NCBI GenBank assembly: GCA_944393175.1
Contig: CALXZH010000019.1
Span: 1-49,628 of the forward strand
Origin: an uncultured Alphaproteobacteria bacterium
GTDB lineage: Bacteria; Pseudomonadota; Alphaproteobacteria; RF32; CAG-239
DNA length: 49,628 nucleotides
Direction: 5' to 3'
The translations under genes and the position numbers were made by a program. Numbering within the stretch: the first letter of the stretch is position 1; each line of letters begins with the position of its first letter. Below are positions 24,808-34,317 of the stretch, in pieces. Below the pieces are notes generated by a model. The model did not search any database and was not told the DNA's origin. It worked only from the letters and a program-made list of their open reading frames with translations.

Positions 24808-25872
24808 ATGGTTTTTCAAAAAAAAGAAAACCGCAATTGGGTATTTTGGCTAACGCTTTTTGTTTTATTTTGTTTAGCCGTTTATGCCTTAAAATCTGTT
24901 TTACTCCCCTTTGTGGCCGGCATCATCATCGGTTATTTGCTTGATCCCTGGGCATCTTATTTTGAGAACCACGGAATGAACCGAACATTAGCCACATTTT
25001 TAGTTTTGTTTTTAGTTATCATCATAATGGTTCCGGCGTTGCTGATTCTCTTTGGGATTATTGATGAACAAATCGGACGTTTTTTAAATGCTCTTCCGCA
25101 ATACATATCCAGTTTCTTAAAAAAGATTGAGCCGATAATTCAAGAACTTCAATCCCGCATTCCCTCACTTGAAGCCGATAAAATCAAAGGATACATCCGC
25201 AGCAATATGTCTAACGGGCTCAAAATATTCGGCTCTCTGGTCAGAAGTATCATCAGCAGCGGATTTGCCTTTTTCAACCTGCTTTCTCTTCTGCTAATCA
25301 CGCCGGTTGTCGCTTTTTATATGCTGAGAGATTGGGATAAGTTCATTGCGAAAGTAGATAGCCTTTTGCCTGTCAAATCGCAAGATTCCATAAGAGAACA
25401 AGCCAAAGAAATCGACAAGACTTTAGCCGGTTTCATCCGCGGACAATTAAGCGTTTGCCTCATTTTAGGAACCTATTATTCCATGGGCCTATATTTTGTA
25501 GGGCTAGAGCTTGGTGTCGTTGTTGGTTTTATGGCCGGTATTATTTCATTTATTCCCTACATCGGCAGCATATCGGGATTCGTCGTCAGCCTATGCATAG
25601 CCTTTGCACAATTTGACAGTTTAACGCCGATTCTCCAAGTTGTAGCAGTCTTTTTGAGCGGACAATTCATTGAAGGCAATTTTCTCACTCCGAAATTGGT
25701 GGGTGACAATGTCGGCTTGCATCCGGTATGGGTTATGTTTGCCTTGCTTGCCGGCGGCGTTTTATTGGGTTTCTTAGGCTTAATGATTGCCGTTCCCGTA
25801 GCAGCAATTATAGGTGTTCTTATCCGCCATGCTATCATCAACTATAAGCAAAGCGATTTATATTTGGAATAG
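24808..25872 (+). CDS. AI-2E family transporter (PerM-like)
   Basis: A 354-residue inner-membrane permease with about eight spans. Family hallmarks are PFVAGIIIGYLLDPW near the N-terminus, the central ITPVVAFYMLRDWDKF followed by a soluble loop, and the C-terminal GIISFIPYIGSISG, EGNFLTPKLVGDNVGLHPVWV and a run of hydrophobic helices. Members export autoinducer-2 or act as sodium/proton antiporters; the substrate here cannot be told. The ATG follows AAAGGAGA. In relatives the next gene is often the DnaA homologue hda, which is not present here. Confidence 0.88.
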   Translation: MVFQKKENRNWVFWLTLFVLFCLAVYALKSVLLPFVAGIIIGYLLDPWASYFENHGMNRTLATFLVLFLVIIIMVPALLILFGIIDEQIGRFLNALPQYISSFLKKIEPIIQELQSRIPSLEADKIKGYIRSNMSNGLKIFGSLVRSIISSGFAFFNLLSLLLITPVVAFYMLRDWDKFIAKVDSLLPVKSQDSIREQAKEIDKTLAGFIRGQLSVCLILGTYYSMGLYFVGLELGVVVGFMAGIISFIPYIGSISGFVVSLCIAFAQFDSLTPILQVVAVFLSGQFIEGNFLTPKLVGDNVGLHPVWVMFALLAGGVLLGFLGLMIAVPVAAIIGVLIRHAIINYKQSDLYLE

Positions 25873-25932
25873 CCGTTCAAAAAACAAAAGAAAAGCCTTA
25901 AAAACTGAGTTATCTTAAGACTTATTTTAGAA

Positions 25933-25961
25933 TTGCCCACTATGATAAACTCCAATATCAT
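25933..25961 (+). promoter_or_regulatory. Possible promoter of the mraY-ftsA cluster
   Basis: TTGCCC (25933-25938), 17-base spacer, TATCAT (25956-25961), the same -10 as at ndk. The leader would be only about 14 bases but includes AAAGGGG before the ATG. Confidence 0.4.
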
Positions 25962-25981
25962 CTATCACTAAAGGGGTTGCT

Positions 25982-27034
25982 ATGTTATACGCTTTGCTTA
26001 CGTCCGCAGACACAATTATTTTAAGAACGCTTGCGGCATTTTTTATATCTTTGGGATTATCATTATCCTTTGGAAATAAATTAATTGATTTTCTTCATCA
26101 TCATCAAAGCAAAGGACAACCCATCCGCGAAGACGGTCCGCAAAGCCACTTACTGACCAAAAAAGGCACCCCGACCATGGGAGGTCTGCTGATTTTAGGC
26201 ACCACAATTGTTGCCACTTTGCTTTGCGCTAATTTGCAAAATCCCTTTATCTGGATATGTTTATTGGTACTGTTAACCTACGGCACCACAGGTTTTATAG
26301 ATGATTATGTTAAAGTAACCAAACAAACCTCCAATGCCATGACTGCCAAAATGAAATTGGTATTACAATTCACCACAGCCCTAATTGCTGTTGGTGTCAT
26401 TTCCTATGCCACTCCGGAAGGCTATCGCTATAGTTTAACCATTCCGTATTTTAAAGATTTGGCCGTTAATCTATGCTGGTTTTACATTCCCTTTGCCATG
26501 ATAGTAATTGCCGGAGCGTCCAACGCCGTAAATTTAACGGATGGTTTGGACGGCCTTGCCTCTGGTTTATTGATATTAAGTTTTCTGGTTTTTATGATTT
26601 TTGCCTATACATGCGGAACATCCATCGCCCCTGAGTTTACATCATTTATCATCCCCGCTGCCGGAGAAATAAGTGTCTTGTGCTCAGCCGTTATCGGAGG
26701 CTGTCTTGGATTTTTATGGTTCAACGCCCCAAAAGCCAAAGTCTTTATGGGCGATACGGGTTCGCTTTCCTTGGGCGCTCTGTTAGGCACCATAGCGGTA
26801 ATGACCAAACACGAAATTCTGCTAGCCATAGTCGGAGGCGTTTTTGTCATAGAAACCGTTTCGGTAATGATACAAGTAACCTATTTCAAAAGAACGGGAG
26901 GCAAGCGCTTTTTCAAAATGGCACCGATACATCACCATTTTGAGCAGTTAGGCTGGCCGGAAACCACGGTAACCATCCGCTTCTGGATTATAGGTTTTAT
27001 TTTAGCCGTTATAGGTTTATGCAGTTTACTCTAG
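25982..27034 (+). CDS. mraY: Phospho-N-acetylmuramoyl-pentapeptide transferase
   Basis: Inner-membrane enzyme that moves phospho-MurNAc-pentapeptide from UDP to undecaprenyl phosphate, making lipid I. The 350-residue, ten-span protein has the catalytic aspartate motifs: FIDDYVKVTKQ, NLTDGLDGLA, and FMGDTGSLSLG, plus PIHHHFE near the C-terminus. It heads the division/cell-wall cluster here. In most alphaproteobacteria murE and murF precede it and murD follows; none of these is present, and ftsW begins 12 bases after the stop. Confidence 0.97.
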   Translation: MLYALLTSADTIILRTLAAFFISLGLSLSFGNKLIDFLHHHQSKGQPIREDGPQSHLLTKKGTPTMGGLLILGTTIVATLLCANLQNPFIWICLLVLLTYGTTGFIDDYVKVTKQTSNAMTAKMKLVLQFTTALIAVGVISYATPEGYRYSLTIPYFKDLAVNLCWFYIPFAMIVIAGASNAVNLTDGLDGLASGLLILSFLVFMIFAYTCGTSIAPEFTSFIIPAAGEISVLCSAVIGGCLGFLWFNAPKAKVFMGDTGSLSLGALLGTIAVMTKHEILLAIVGGVFVIETVSVMIQVTYFKRTGGKRFFKMAPIHHHFEQLGWPETTVTIRFWIIGFILAVIGLCSLL

Positions 27035-27046
27035 AAGGAGGAGCGG

Positions 27047-28180
27047 GTGTTTTCATTTTCACGTAACAGTCGTTCGCAAATAGCCAACTGGTGGTGGACC
27101 GTTGACAAGGTTTTGCTGACTCTGGTAACCATACTCATTTTGATAGGTATTTTTCTAAATTTTTCCGCCAGTCCGGCCGTAGCTCGCCGCATTGGTGCCG
27201 ATAGCTTTCACTTTGTTAAAAGACAGCTTTTTTTCATTCCCATAGCCATCTGCTTAATGCTATACCTTTCCATGCAAAATCTCAAATTTATCAGACGGAC
27301 AGCCATCATTGGCTATGGCATAGCAATGATTTTAATGGTTTTGACCTTATTTTGGGGAGAAGAGACCAAAGGAGCATCGCGCTGGATAAGGATTTTAGGC
27401 TTTTCTCTGCAACCATCCGAATTCATCAAACCGACATTTGCGGTAGTTGCCGCATGGCTGTTTGATGCACAAAAAAAATATCAAGATATTCCGGGAACTT
27501 TACTGTCCTCAATTTTATTTGCCATCACCCTAACCTTGTTATTGCTTCAGCCCGATATTGGTATGTCTTTTGTTGTCACCGTCATTTGGGGTTTTCAATT
27601 ATTTTTAAATGGCTTGTCATTGATATTGGTGGGCTTTGCCATTTTAGCAGGCATTATAGCCTTAGTTGCAGCGTTTTTTATCTTTCCGCACTTTCATACC
27701 CGTGTCATGCAATTTGTTGCCTCAGAAAACGAAGTCAGTTATCAAGTCAAAAAAGCCATGGAAGCCTTTGAAAACGGCAATCTTTTTGGCAGGGGCCCCG
27801 GCGAAGGTGTAGTTAAGTTAAATATTCCGGATGCCCACACCGATTTTATATTTGCCGTAGCGGGAGAAGAATTTGGTTTAATTTTATGTTTAATTTTGGT
27901 AGGATTATTTGCAGCCATAGTTATCCGCTCCATGCTCATCTCGCTAAAAGACAATAACCTGTTTATTATTCTGTCGGCAGCGGCACTATCGGCGTCATTC
28001 GGCTTACAAGGAATAATCAATATGGCCTCAACCTTACACTTAATTCCCACCAAGGGCATGACCCTGCCGTTTATTTCCTATGGTGGTTCATCAATTCTAG
28101 CCACTTCGTTGGGAATAGGGATGCTTCTGGCCATTACACGTAAAAACGTTCACGCGGAGGATAAAGATGACTCAGACTAA
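27047..28180 (+). CDS. ftsW: Septal peptidoglycan polymerase FtsW (SEDS family)
   Basis: SEDS glycosyltransferase that polymerises septal peptidoglycan with its cognate class B PBP. The 377 residues have about ten spans and the SEDS signatures GASRWIRILGFSLQPSEFIKP, GRGPGEGVVKLNIPDAHTDF and GMTLPFISYGGSS. The start is a GTG at 27047 after a strong GGAGGAG site. It overlaps the start of murG by 14 bases. A RodA identity is unlikely given the mraY-ftsW-murG context. Confidence 0.95.
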   Translation: MFSFSRNSRSQIANWWWTVDKVLLTLVTILILIGIFLNFSASPAVARRIGADSFHFVKRQLFFIPIAICLMLYLSMQNLKFIRRTAIIGYGIAMILMVLTLFWGEETKGASRWIRILGFSLQPSEFIKPTFAVVAAWLFDAQKKYQDIPGTLLSSILFAITLTLLLLQPDIGMSFVVTVIWGFQLFLNGLSLILVGFAILAGIIALVAAFFIFPHFHTRVMQFVASENEVSYQVKKAMEAFENGNLFGRGPGEGVVKLNIPDAHTDFIFAVAGEEFGLILCLILVGLFAAIVIRSMLISLKDNNLFIILSAAALSASFGLQGIINMASTLHLIPTKGMTLPFISYGGSSILATSLGIGMLLAITRKNVHAEDKDDSD

Positions 28181-29291
28181 AGATAGTTCTCTTAGCTCAA
28201 AACCTTTGATTATACTCACGGCGGGAGGTACGGGCGGTCACGTTTTTCCGGCAGAATCTCTGGCCGAAGAATTAAGCAAACGAGGTTTTGAATTAGCCTT
28301 GGTCACGGATTCTCGCGGCAAAAACAACTATCACGGCAAATTAAACGAAATTCCGAACTACTCGGTATTATCCGGACCTTTAGTCGGAAAATCAAAACTC
28401 AACAAAATAAAAAGTTTGCTAAAAACTTGTTTAGGAATAGTACAAGCCGGCATCATCTTACTTCGCAAAAAGCCGATATGTGTCGTCGGGTTTGGAGGAT
28501 ACGCCTCTTTCCCTTGCTGTATGGCAGCCATTTTATTGGGAGTTGACTTAGTTATTCATGAACAAAACTCAGTCATGAGCCGTACCAATAGATTTTTAAG
28601 CAAATACGCCACGCTCATTGCCCAAAGTTTCCGTAATGCGAAATACACGCCGTTACACGTCAAAAGCATTCTAACCGGCATGCCGATTCGCGCATCTATC
28701 TCCGCCCTAAACGGCAACCCCTACCCCAAACTTCAAGGAGAAAAATTTAATCTTCTTGTAATAGGCGGCAGCCAAGGTGCCAAAATATTTGGGGAGATTA
28801 TTCCTGAAGCGGTTAAATTATTACCCGAAGAAATTCGTCATAATCTCAAAATTACGCAACAATGCAAAGAAGAAGACATCACAGCGGTTAAAGAAATCTA
28901 CGCACAAAGCGGTTGTGAATTAGATATATCAAGCTTTTTTAACGATATGCCGAAACTCTATACGCAAAGTCACTTAATAATCTCACGCGCCGGAGCATCT
29001 TCGGTTTTTGAAATTGCGGCAGCAGGTTTGCCATCAATACTAATCCCGCTGCCCACCGCGGCTGATGACCACCAAACAGCCAATGCACGCTACATTACGG
29101 ACTTTAACGGCGGCATAGCCATAACCCAAAAAGACTTTACCCCCGAAAAGCTATCAAAAATTTTAGAAGATTTAATTTCTCATCCTGAACGCCTGCAGCA
29201 AATGTCGTTAAGCATCAGACGCTCAGCCATTACCGACGCCTCTGAGCGTTTGGCTGATGCCATAGAAAAAGAAATCATAACCAAGCGATAG
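28167..29291 (+). CDS. murG: UDP-GlcNAc:lipid I N-acetylglucosaminyltransferase
   Basis: Adds GlcNAc to lipid I to make lipid II at the inner face of the membrane. The 374-residue GT-B enzyme has TAGGTGGHVFPA (18-29) that holds the lipid-linked sugar, HEQNSVMSRTNRFL, GGSQGAKIFGE and the C-terminal donor-binding SRAGASSVFEIAAAGLPSILIPLP. It starts inside the 3' end of ftsW, so the two are coupled. The gene after it is murB; the murC usually located here is missing. Confidence 0.97.
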   Translation: MTQTKDSSLSSKPLIILTAGGTGGHVFPAESLAEELSKRGFELALVTDSRGKNNYHGKLNEIPNYSVLSGPLVGKSKLNKIKSLLKTCLGIVQAGIILLRKKPICVVGFGGYASFPCCMAAILLGVDLVIHEQNSVMSRTNRFLSKYATLIAQSFRNAKYTPLHVKSILTGMPIRASISALNGNPYPKLQGEKFNLLVIGGSQGAKIFGEIIPEAVKLLPEEIRHNLKITQQCKEEDITAVKEIYAQSGCELDISSFFNDMPKLYTQSHLIISRAGASSVFEIAAAGLPSILIPLPTAADDHQTANARYITDFNGGIAITQKDFTPEKLSKILEDLISHPERLQQMSLSIRRSAITDASERLADAIEKEIITKR

Positions 29292-29301
29292 GAGAAGAAA
29301 A

Positions 29302-30219
29302 ATGTTGCACTTGTTTCGTCCCAGTCTGGTAGACATACTTCCTGAAGTACGCGGTAAATATCAAAAGAATGTGCCTTTAAGCAAGCATACGTGGTTTGGT
29401 GTCGGCGGTCCGGCAGAAGTTATGTATCACCCTCTTGATGCTGACGATTTAAGTCATTTTATTCGCAACAAGCCCTATAATTTACCAATGTGCATCATTG
29501 GCGGCGGCAGCAACCTTTTAGTTCGAGACGGAGGGATTCCGGGCGTTGTTATAAAATTAGATTCTCCTGCTTTTCGCAAAATTAGCATTCAAGACAATTT
29601 AATTACTTGCGGCGCGGGTGTAAAAAACACCGAACTCAAAAAAATAATGTTGGACAATAAGCTTGGAGGGTTAGAATTTTTATGTTCCATCCCCGGAGTA
29701 ATCGGAGGTTCGGTAAAAACCAATGCCGGTTGTTTTGGCAGCGAAATAAAAGATGTGATAGAAAAAGCAAGCATAATTAACGATGCCGGTGAAATAAAAG
29801 AGATAGGAGTCTCAGACCTTTTATTATCTTATCGCAGCAGCCATTTTCCCGACGATTGGATAATTCTGTCGCTAACACTGCGCACGCATCCGTCCACGGA
29901 AGAAGAAATAAGGAAAAAGCTCGACGAGCAAAAGGCCTATCGCAGCAAAAATCAGCCTTATAATGCCAAAACTGCCGGTTCAACTTTCAAAAATCCCGAA
30001 GGATTAAAAGCCTGGGAATTAATCAAGAAATCGGGATGTTGCAATCTAAGTGTCGGCGGAGCAAAAGTCTCCGATATCCACTGTAATTTTTTAATTAACA
30101 CCGGCAATGCGACTGCCCAAGACATAGAAACATTAGGCGAAACGATAATTCAAAGAGTTAAACAAAGCACATCCATCACTTTGGAATGGGAAATCAAACG
30201 ACTGGGGATACAAAAATAA
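29302..30219 (+). CDS. murB: UDP-N-acetylenolpyruvoylglucosamine reductase
   Basis: FAD enzyme that reduces UDP-enolpyruvyl-GlcNAc to UDP-MurNAc. The 305 residues show the FAD-binding GGGSNLLVRDGG, SIPGVIGGSVKTNAGCFG, and the AGSTFKNP motif with the catalytic serine, as in short (type II) MurB proteins. GGAKVSDIHCNFLINTGNATAQDI near the C-terminus is also characteristic. It follows murG by 10 bases and precedes ftsQ by 3, so it is tightly embedded in the cluster, while murC and ddl, its common neighbours, are absent. Confidence 0.96.
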   Translation: MLHLFRPSLVDILPEVRGKYQKNVPLSKHTWFGVGGPAEVMYHPLDADDLSHFIRNKPYNLPMCIIGGGSNLLVRDGGIPGVVIKLDSPAFRKISIQDNLITCGAGVKNTELKKIMLDNKLGGLEFLCSIPGVIGGSVKTNAGCFGSEIKDVIEKASIINDAGEIKEIGVSDLLLSYRSSHFPDDWIILSLTLRTHPSTEEEIRKKLDEQKAYRSKNQPYNAKTAGSTFKNPEGLKAWELIKKSGCCNLSVGGAKVSDIHCNFLINTGNATAQDIETLGETIIQRVKQSTSITLEWEIKRLGIQK

Positions 30220-30222
30220 ACC

Positions 30223-31101
30223 ATGGCAGGACAAAAAAATCCGACAATAGCGCCAGCGGCCGCAGTCAGCATACCCACCCGCATCAGCCTTCCGAGAGAA
30301 TGGCCGTTTCGGCTTGCCGGAAATTTATTTTTTTTAATTGTGATAGGAGCCCTGGCCTCCGCCATAATTACGATTAAAACCAATTTAATCGGTCGCAAAT
30401 TAACTGATTTAAGTACGGAATTCTATAATTACACCAGCCAAATAGGATTTACGTTGGATGACATCATCGTAAGCGGACGCCACAAAACCACCAAAGAAGA
30501 GCTCAAAGATGCATTACAATTAACTCGTGACAGCAACATTTTAACTCTGGATTTAGACGCCATACGCGAACAATTAGAAGCATTGCCGTGGATTCGCTCG
30601 GCACAAATCAGCCGTCATTATTTTCCCAATATTCTGCAAATAGATTTAGAAGAACGTGAAGTAGAAAGCATCTGGCAAATCAACAATCGTTTTCACCCCA
30701 TTGACAAAGAGGGACACGTTATTGATGCACCTTATGTATCCTCACGTCCCATCTTGTTAATTGTTGGAGAAGGAGCTCCTGAAAACATTCCGCAGTTAAT
30801 GCAAATAATATCCCAAGACAAAGAAATTTTTTCGCGCATAAAGGTAGCGAACTACATATCCAACCGCCGCTGGGATTTAATTTTAGATGACATAGAAAAC
30901 GGCATAACCATAAAACTTCCGGCCCAAGGCCAAGACAAGGCTTGGAAAAAATTAGTAAAATTAAATAACACGCAAGGACTTCTTAAACGTAAATTAACCA
31001 TAATTGATTTAAGATTCCCCCATAAAGTAATCGTCAAATTAGGAAAGATGACAAAAGAAGAGCGGCAACGCTTAAAAGATGTCAAAGAAAGCCTAATGTA
31101 A
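30223..31101 (+). CDS. ftsQ: Cell division protein FtsQ
   Basis: Bitopic inner-membrane divisome scaffold that recruits FtsB/FtsL and FtsW/FtsI. The 292 residues have a short cytoplasmic N-terminus, one membrane span (about 31-50), a POTRA domain (about 72-140: FTLDDIIVSGRHKTTKEELKDAL, LPWIRSAQISRHYFPNILQIDLEEREVES) and a beta domain up to about 280. It begins 3 bases after murB and is followed 20 bases later by ftsA, the conserved ftsQ-ftsA order. Sequence conservation is low, as usual for FtsQ, but domain layout and context agree. Confidence 0.93.
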   Translation: MAGQKNPTIAPAAAVSIPTRISLPREWPFRLAGNLFFLIVIGALASAIITIKTNLIGRKLTDLSTEFYNYTSQIGFTLDDIIVSGRHKTTKEELKDALQLTRDSNILTLDLDAIREQLEALPWIRSAQISRHYFPNILQIDLEEREVESIWQINNRFHPIDKEGHVIDAPYVSSRPILLIVGEGAPENIPQLMQIISQDKEIFSRIKVANYISNRRWDLILDDIENGITIKLPAQGQDKAWKKLVKLNNTQGLLKRKLTIIDLRFPHKVIVKLGKMTKEERQRLKDVKESLM

Positions 31102-31121
31102 AAATCGAAACGAGGGATAAA

Positions 31122-32375
31122 TTGACACATTCATTTAACCGCCTAACCACGATAGCCGCGTTAGACATTGGCTCATCAAAAATATGTTGCCTGATAGCAA
31201 AAATCAGCCGCGACAAAAAAATAAATATCGTCGGATACGGTTATAATGCGTCAAAGGGCATAAAAAACGGAATTGTTACAGACATCAATCAAGCCACACT
31301 GGCCGTGTGCAATGCTGTTGAGACGGCAGAACAAATGGCCAATGAGCGCATTAACCGCATTATTGTAAATATTTCCAGCGACAGAATAAAGAGCAATCTG
31401 AAAGGCGCCACGATAGCCATTAATCGCAATCGTCCGGTTAATGATTTAGACATCAAAAAAGTAATCGAAAAAGGCATTAATAAAATCAACGTTGAAGACA
31501 ACGAGTTGATTCACTGTCTCCCCACCAACTATCGTTTGGATTTGGGTGAAGAGATAAAAGACCCTCGCAACATATACGGTGAAAACTTATCGGTAAACAT
31601 CCTCTTAGGCATGATTCCCGACATTCAATTCAAAAATTTATCCACTGTTATAGAAAATGCACATCTTGAGATTGCCGAAAAAGCTTTTTCGGCATATGCA
31701 TCGGGCCTGTCTTGTTTAGTTGATGACGAAAAAGAAATCGGTGCCACGATTGTAGACATTGGCGGCGGCACAACCGACATAGCCACCTTTAAGCATGGCT
31801 ATCCGATAGCTTTTTCTTCCATAGGTGTTGGCGGCAACAATGTTACCAACGATATAGCTTGGGGTTTAACCACATCTTTCACCCATGCCGAAAGATTAAA
31901 AACCTTACATGGTTGCGCTTTTATGACTTCACAAGATAAGGAAGATTTAATCAACGTCTATCCCGTCGGAGAAGAAGACGACAGCCTCATCAAACAAGTT
32001 CCGAAAGCAGAATTAATAAGCATCATCACACCGCGTATTGAAGAAATATTTGAGTTGGTAAATAAGAAACTTTCCGAACACGGACTAAAAGATATTAGTT
32101 CACACCGGGTTGTCTTAACCGGCGGAGGTTCTCAGCTTTCAGGTATTCGTGATGTAGCCACCATGATACTTGACAAGCAAGTACGCATCGGCCGCCCCAA
32201 AAATGTTCTCAACCTACCCGATAATTTATACAATCCCTGTTTTTCAACGGCCGTCGGCTTATTATTATTTGCGCTGAACTATAGCGAACGAAAGCCCAAT
32301 AAAATAATCAGCAAACCCATATCCGGCAATTCGGGATTAAGCCGAATTATGAGTTGGTTCAAACAAAGTTTCTAA
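31122..32375 (+). CDS. ftsA: Cell division protein FtsA
   Basis: Actin-like ATPase that tethers FtsZ to the membrane. The 417 residues have the phosphate-1 motif DIGSSKICCL (15-24), phosphate-2 DIGGGTTDIA, and the adenosine motif VLTGGGSQLSG. The C-terminal LSRIMSWFKQSF is the amphipathic membrane-targeting helix. The start codon is TTG at 31122, preceded by GAGGG at a good distance; no ATG or GTG lies nearby in frame. A terminator follows, so ftsZ is not simply co-transcribed. Confidence 0.95.
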   Translation: MTHSFNRLTTIAALDIGSSKICCLIAKISRDKKINIVGYGYNASKGIKNGIVTDINQATLAVCNAVETAEQMANERINRIIVNISSDRIKSNLKGATIAINRNRPVNDLDIKKVIEKGINKINVEDNELIHCLPTNYRLDLGEEIKDPRNIYGENLSVNILLGMIPDIQFKNLSTVIENAHLEIAEKAFSAYASGLSCLVDDEKEIGATIVDIGGGTTDIATFKHGYPIAFSSIGVGGNNVTNDIAWGLTTSFTHAERLKTLHGCAFMTSQDKEDLINVYPVGEEDDSLIKQVPKAELISIITPRIEEIFELVNKKLSEHGLKDISSHRVVLTGGGSQLSGIRDVATMILDKQVRIGRPKNVLNLPDNLYNPCFSTAVGLLLFALNYSERKPNKIISKPISGNSGLSRIMSWFKQSF

Positions 32376-32383
32376 AGATTCCG

Positions 32384-32416
32384 TCCTCTTTTGTTTCAGC
32401 AAAAGAGGATTTTTTT
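32384..32416 (+). terminator. Intrinsic terminator between ftsA and ftsZ
   Basis: TCCTCTTTT (32384-32392), loop GTTTCAGC, AAAAGAGGA (32401-32409), then seven T. It ends the mraY-ftsA transcript before ftsZ. Confidence 0.85.
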
Positions 32417-32523
32417 ATAAATATGCAAAAAATTTAAAATTAAAAAAAGTTAGTAACTAAAACTTAATTTATTTTCCTTATTCTGTAACCAACTTAAGTA
32501 AAATTTTTGGAGTAAGAAATACA

Positions 32524-34239
32524 ATGTCAATCAAATTAGCTGTACCCGAAGCCAACGTAATGCACCTAAAACCGAGAATATCTGTAATCGGAGTCGGCGG
32601 TGGTGGCGGAAATGCCGTAAACAACATGATTGACCAAAATTTGGAAGGCGTTGACTTTATTGTTGCCAATACGGATGCTCAAGCTCTGGCACATTCAAAA
32701 GCCAGTCGCAAGATTCAATTAGGTCTGGAAACCACCATGGGTTTGGGAGCCGGCGCTCGTCCTGAAGTCGGACGCATGGCCGCTGAAGAAGCTAAAGATG
32801 AAATTGAAAAAGAATTGGAAGGCGCCAACATGGTATTCATCACTGCCGGTATGGGTGGTGGTACCGGTTCAGGTGCAGCTCCGGTTGTAGCCCGCTTGGC
32901 CAAAGCCAAAGGCATTTTAACCGTAGGTGTTGTTACCAAACCGTTCCAGTTTGAAGGCCGCAAGCGTATGGAAACAGCTGAAGCTGCCGTTGAAGATTTC
33001 ACCAATTCGGTAGATAGTATCATTATTATTCCAAACCAAAATTTGTTCCGTGTTGCCGATAAAAAGACCACTTTGGCCGATGCCTTTATAATGGCCGATA
33101 ACGTCTTATACGCCGGCGTACGTTCCATTACTGATTTGATGATGATGCCGGGTTTAATCAACTTGGATTTTGCCGACATAAAAAGCATAATGGAAGACAA
33201 AGGCAAAGCCATAATGGGTACCGGTGAAGCCGAAGGAGAAGACAGAGCCATAAAAGCAGCCGAACAAGCCCTTGCCAATCCTTTACTTGATGATTGTTCT
33301 ATGCGTGGCGCCAAAGGTGTCTTAATCAACATCACCGGTGGTTCTGACATCACCTTATTTGAGATTGACGAAGCCGCCAGCCGAATTAAAGAAGAAGTAG
33401 ACGAAGATGCCAACATTATCTTCGGTTCAAGTTTTGATGAAGCTTTAGCCGGAAAGATTCGTGTATCCATTGTTGCCACGGGCATTGGTGATGGAGTTGC
33501 CAAACAACCTCTTCCCAAACCGGCGGCCAAAGTAGCCGAAGACTACCTCAAAGAAAGTTTTATGCCGGAAGTCAGTACACCGGCAACCCCGACCGAGGAA
33601 ACAGATTCCAATTTAGAAAAATTCTCAGCCACCGCACCTGAATCAGAAACAAGTGAGGAAGCTGAAACACCTGAGGAAGCCGTCATTAGCGCGCCGATAG
33701 TTTCCTTCAGTGCCGCCGAAGAGGTTTCCGTTACGGCAACCGAGCCCCTATCTCAAGCACCGATAGCGGAAGAAAAATTTGAGGATTTCAATAATCTTGA
33801 TAACTCAACGATTATTAATGATATGCCTCAAGCCTCCTCTTTGTTCAAGGCTATTATTAACAAGAATGAAGACATAAATGTTGATGACCAATTAGCCAAC
33901 ATTTTATCTTCAAACGAAAATTCATTTACGGCCAAAACTTCACTCAAACAAGTTGAAGAAGAGCCGGAATTATTCCCGAACCACAATCCGAAACCTTTTT
34001 CGGCTCCTCGCAAAGAAGAACCGGAAAAACTGATTGTGAACGATGAAGATGAAGAATATACCCCAACGTTGATAGAACGTGTTACGGGCTTCTCCATCGC
34101 CAAGAGAAATCGTAAGAAACAGGCCAAAGAACATGAGCGTTATCAAGAACCTATTTCTCCGTCTTTCTCTGACAACGACTACGACCCTGAAGATAAGCTG
34201 AATCTTGAGATTCCGTCATTTTTACGTCGTAAATCGTAA
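32524..34239 (+). CDS. ftsZ: Cell division protein FtsZ
   Basis: Tubulin-like GTPase that forms the Z-ring. The 571 residues have the GTP-binding loop [13 protein letters not shown] (23-35), the tubulin signature [12 protein letters not shown] (109-120), and the polymerisation (T7) region (NADFADI-like LDFADI in [11 protein letters not shown]). A long, acidic, Pro/Glu/Thr-rich linker (about 340-555) precedes the C-terminal peptide [11 protein letters not shown] (561-571), the binding site for FtsA and other partners and typical of alphaproteobacteria. Start follows GGAG. It is separated from ftsA by a terminator and 148 bases, so it has its own promoter, which I could not place with confidence. 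Confidence 0.97.
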   Translation: MSIKLAVPEANVMHLKPRISVIGVGGGGGNAVNNMIDQNLEGVDFIVANTDAQALAHSKASRKIQLGLETTMGLGAGARPEVGRMAAEEAKDEIEKELEGANMVFITAGMGGGTGSGAAPVVARLAKAKGILTVGVVTKPFQFEGRKRMETAEAAVEDFTNSVDSIIIIPNQNLFRVADKKTTLADAFIMADNVLYAGVRSITDLMMMPGLINLDFADIKSIMEDKGKAIMGTGEAEGEDRAIKAAEQALANPLLDDCSMRGAKGVLINITGGSDITLFEIDEAASRIKEEVDEDANIIFGSSFDEALAGKIRVSIVATGIGDGVAKQPLPKPAAKVAEDYLKESFMPEVSTPATPTEETDSNLEKFSATAPESETSEEAETPEEAVISAPIVSFSAAEEVSVTATEPLSQAPIAEEKFEDFNNLDNSTIINDMPQASSLFKAIINKNEDINVDDQLANILSSNENSFTAKTSLKQVEEEPELFPNHNPKPFSAPRKEEPEKLIVNDEDEEYTPTLIERVTGFSIAKRNRKKQAKEHERYQEPISPSFSDNDYDPEDKLNLEIPSFLRRKS

Positions 34240-34269
34240 CCTTAAGATATTATTATAGGTTATAAACCT

Positions 34270-34299
34270 AAAAAAACCCTCGATAGACGAGGGTTTTTT
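34270..34299. terminator. Bidirectional terminator between ftsZ and the OmpA-like gene
   Basis: AAAAAACCCTCG (34271-34282) and CGAGGGTTTTTT (34288-34299) form a symmetrical stem with A and T runs on both sides, ending the two converging transcripts. Confidence 0.9.
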
Positions 34300-34317
34300 A
34301 GTTTTTAAATCCGCAAA

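Noticed and set aside
32715..33530. 271-codon open frame on the minus strand inside ftsZ
   Set aside because: It is antisense to a clearly conserved gene, has low-complexity Ser/Pro/Met-rich sequence and no ribosome site; it reflects codon bias in ftsZ.
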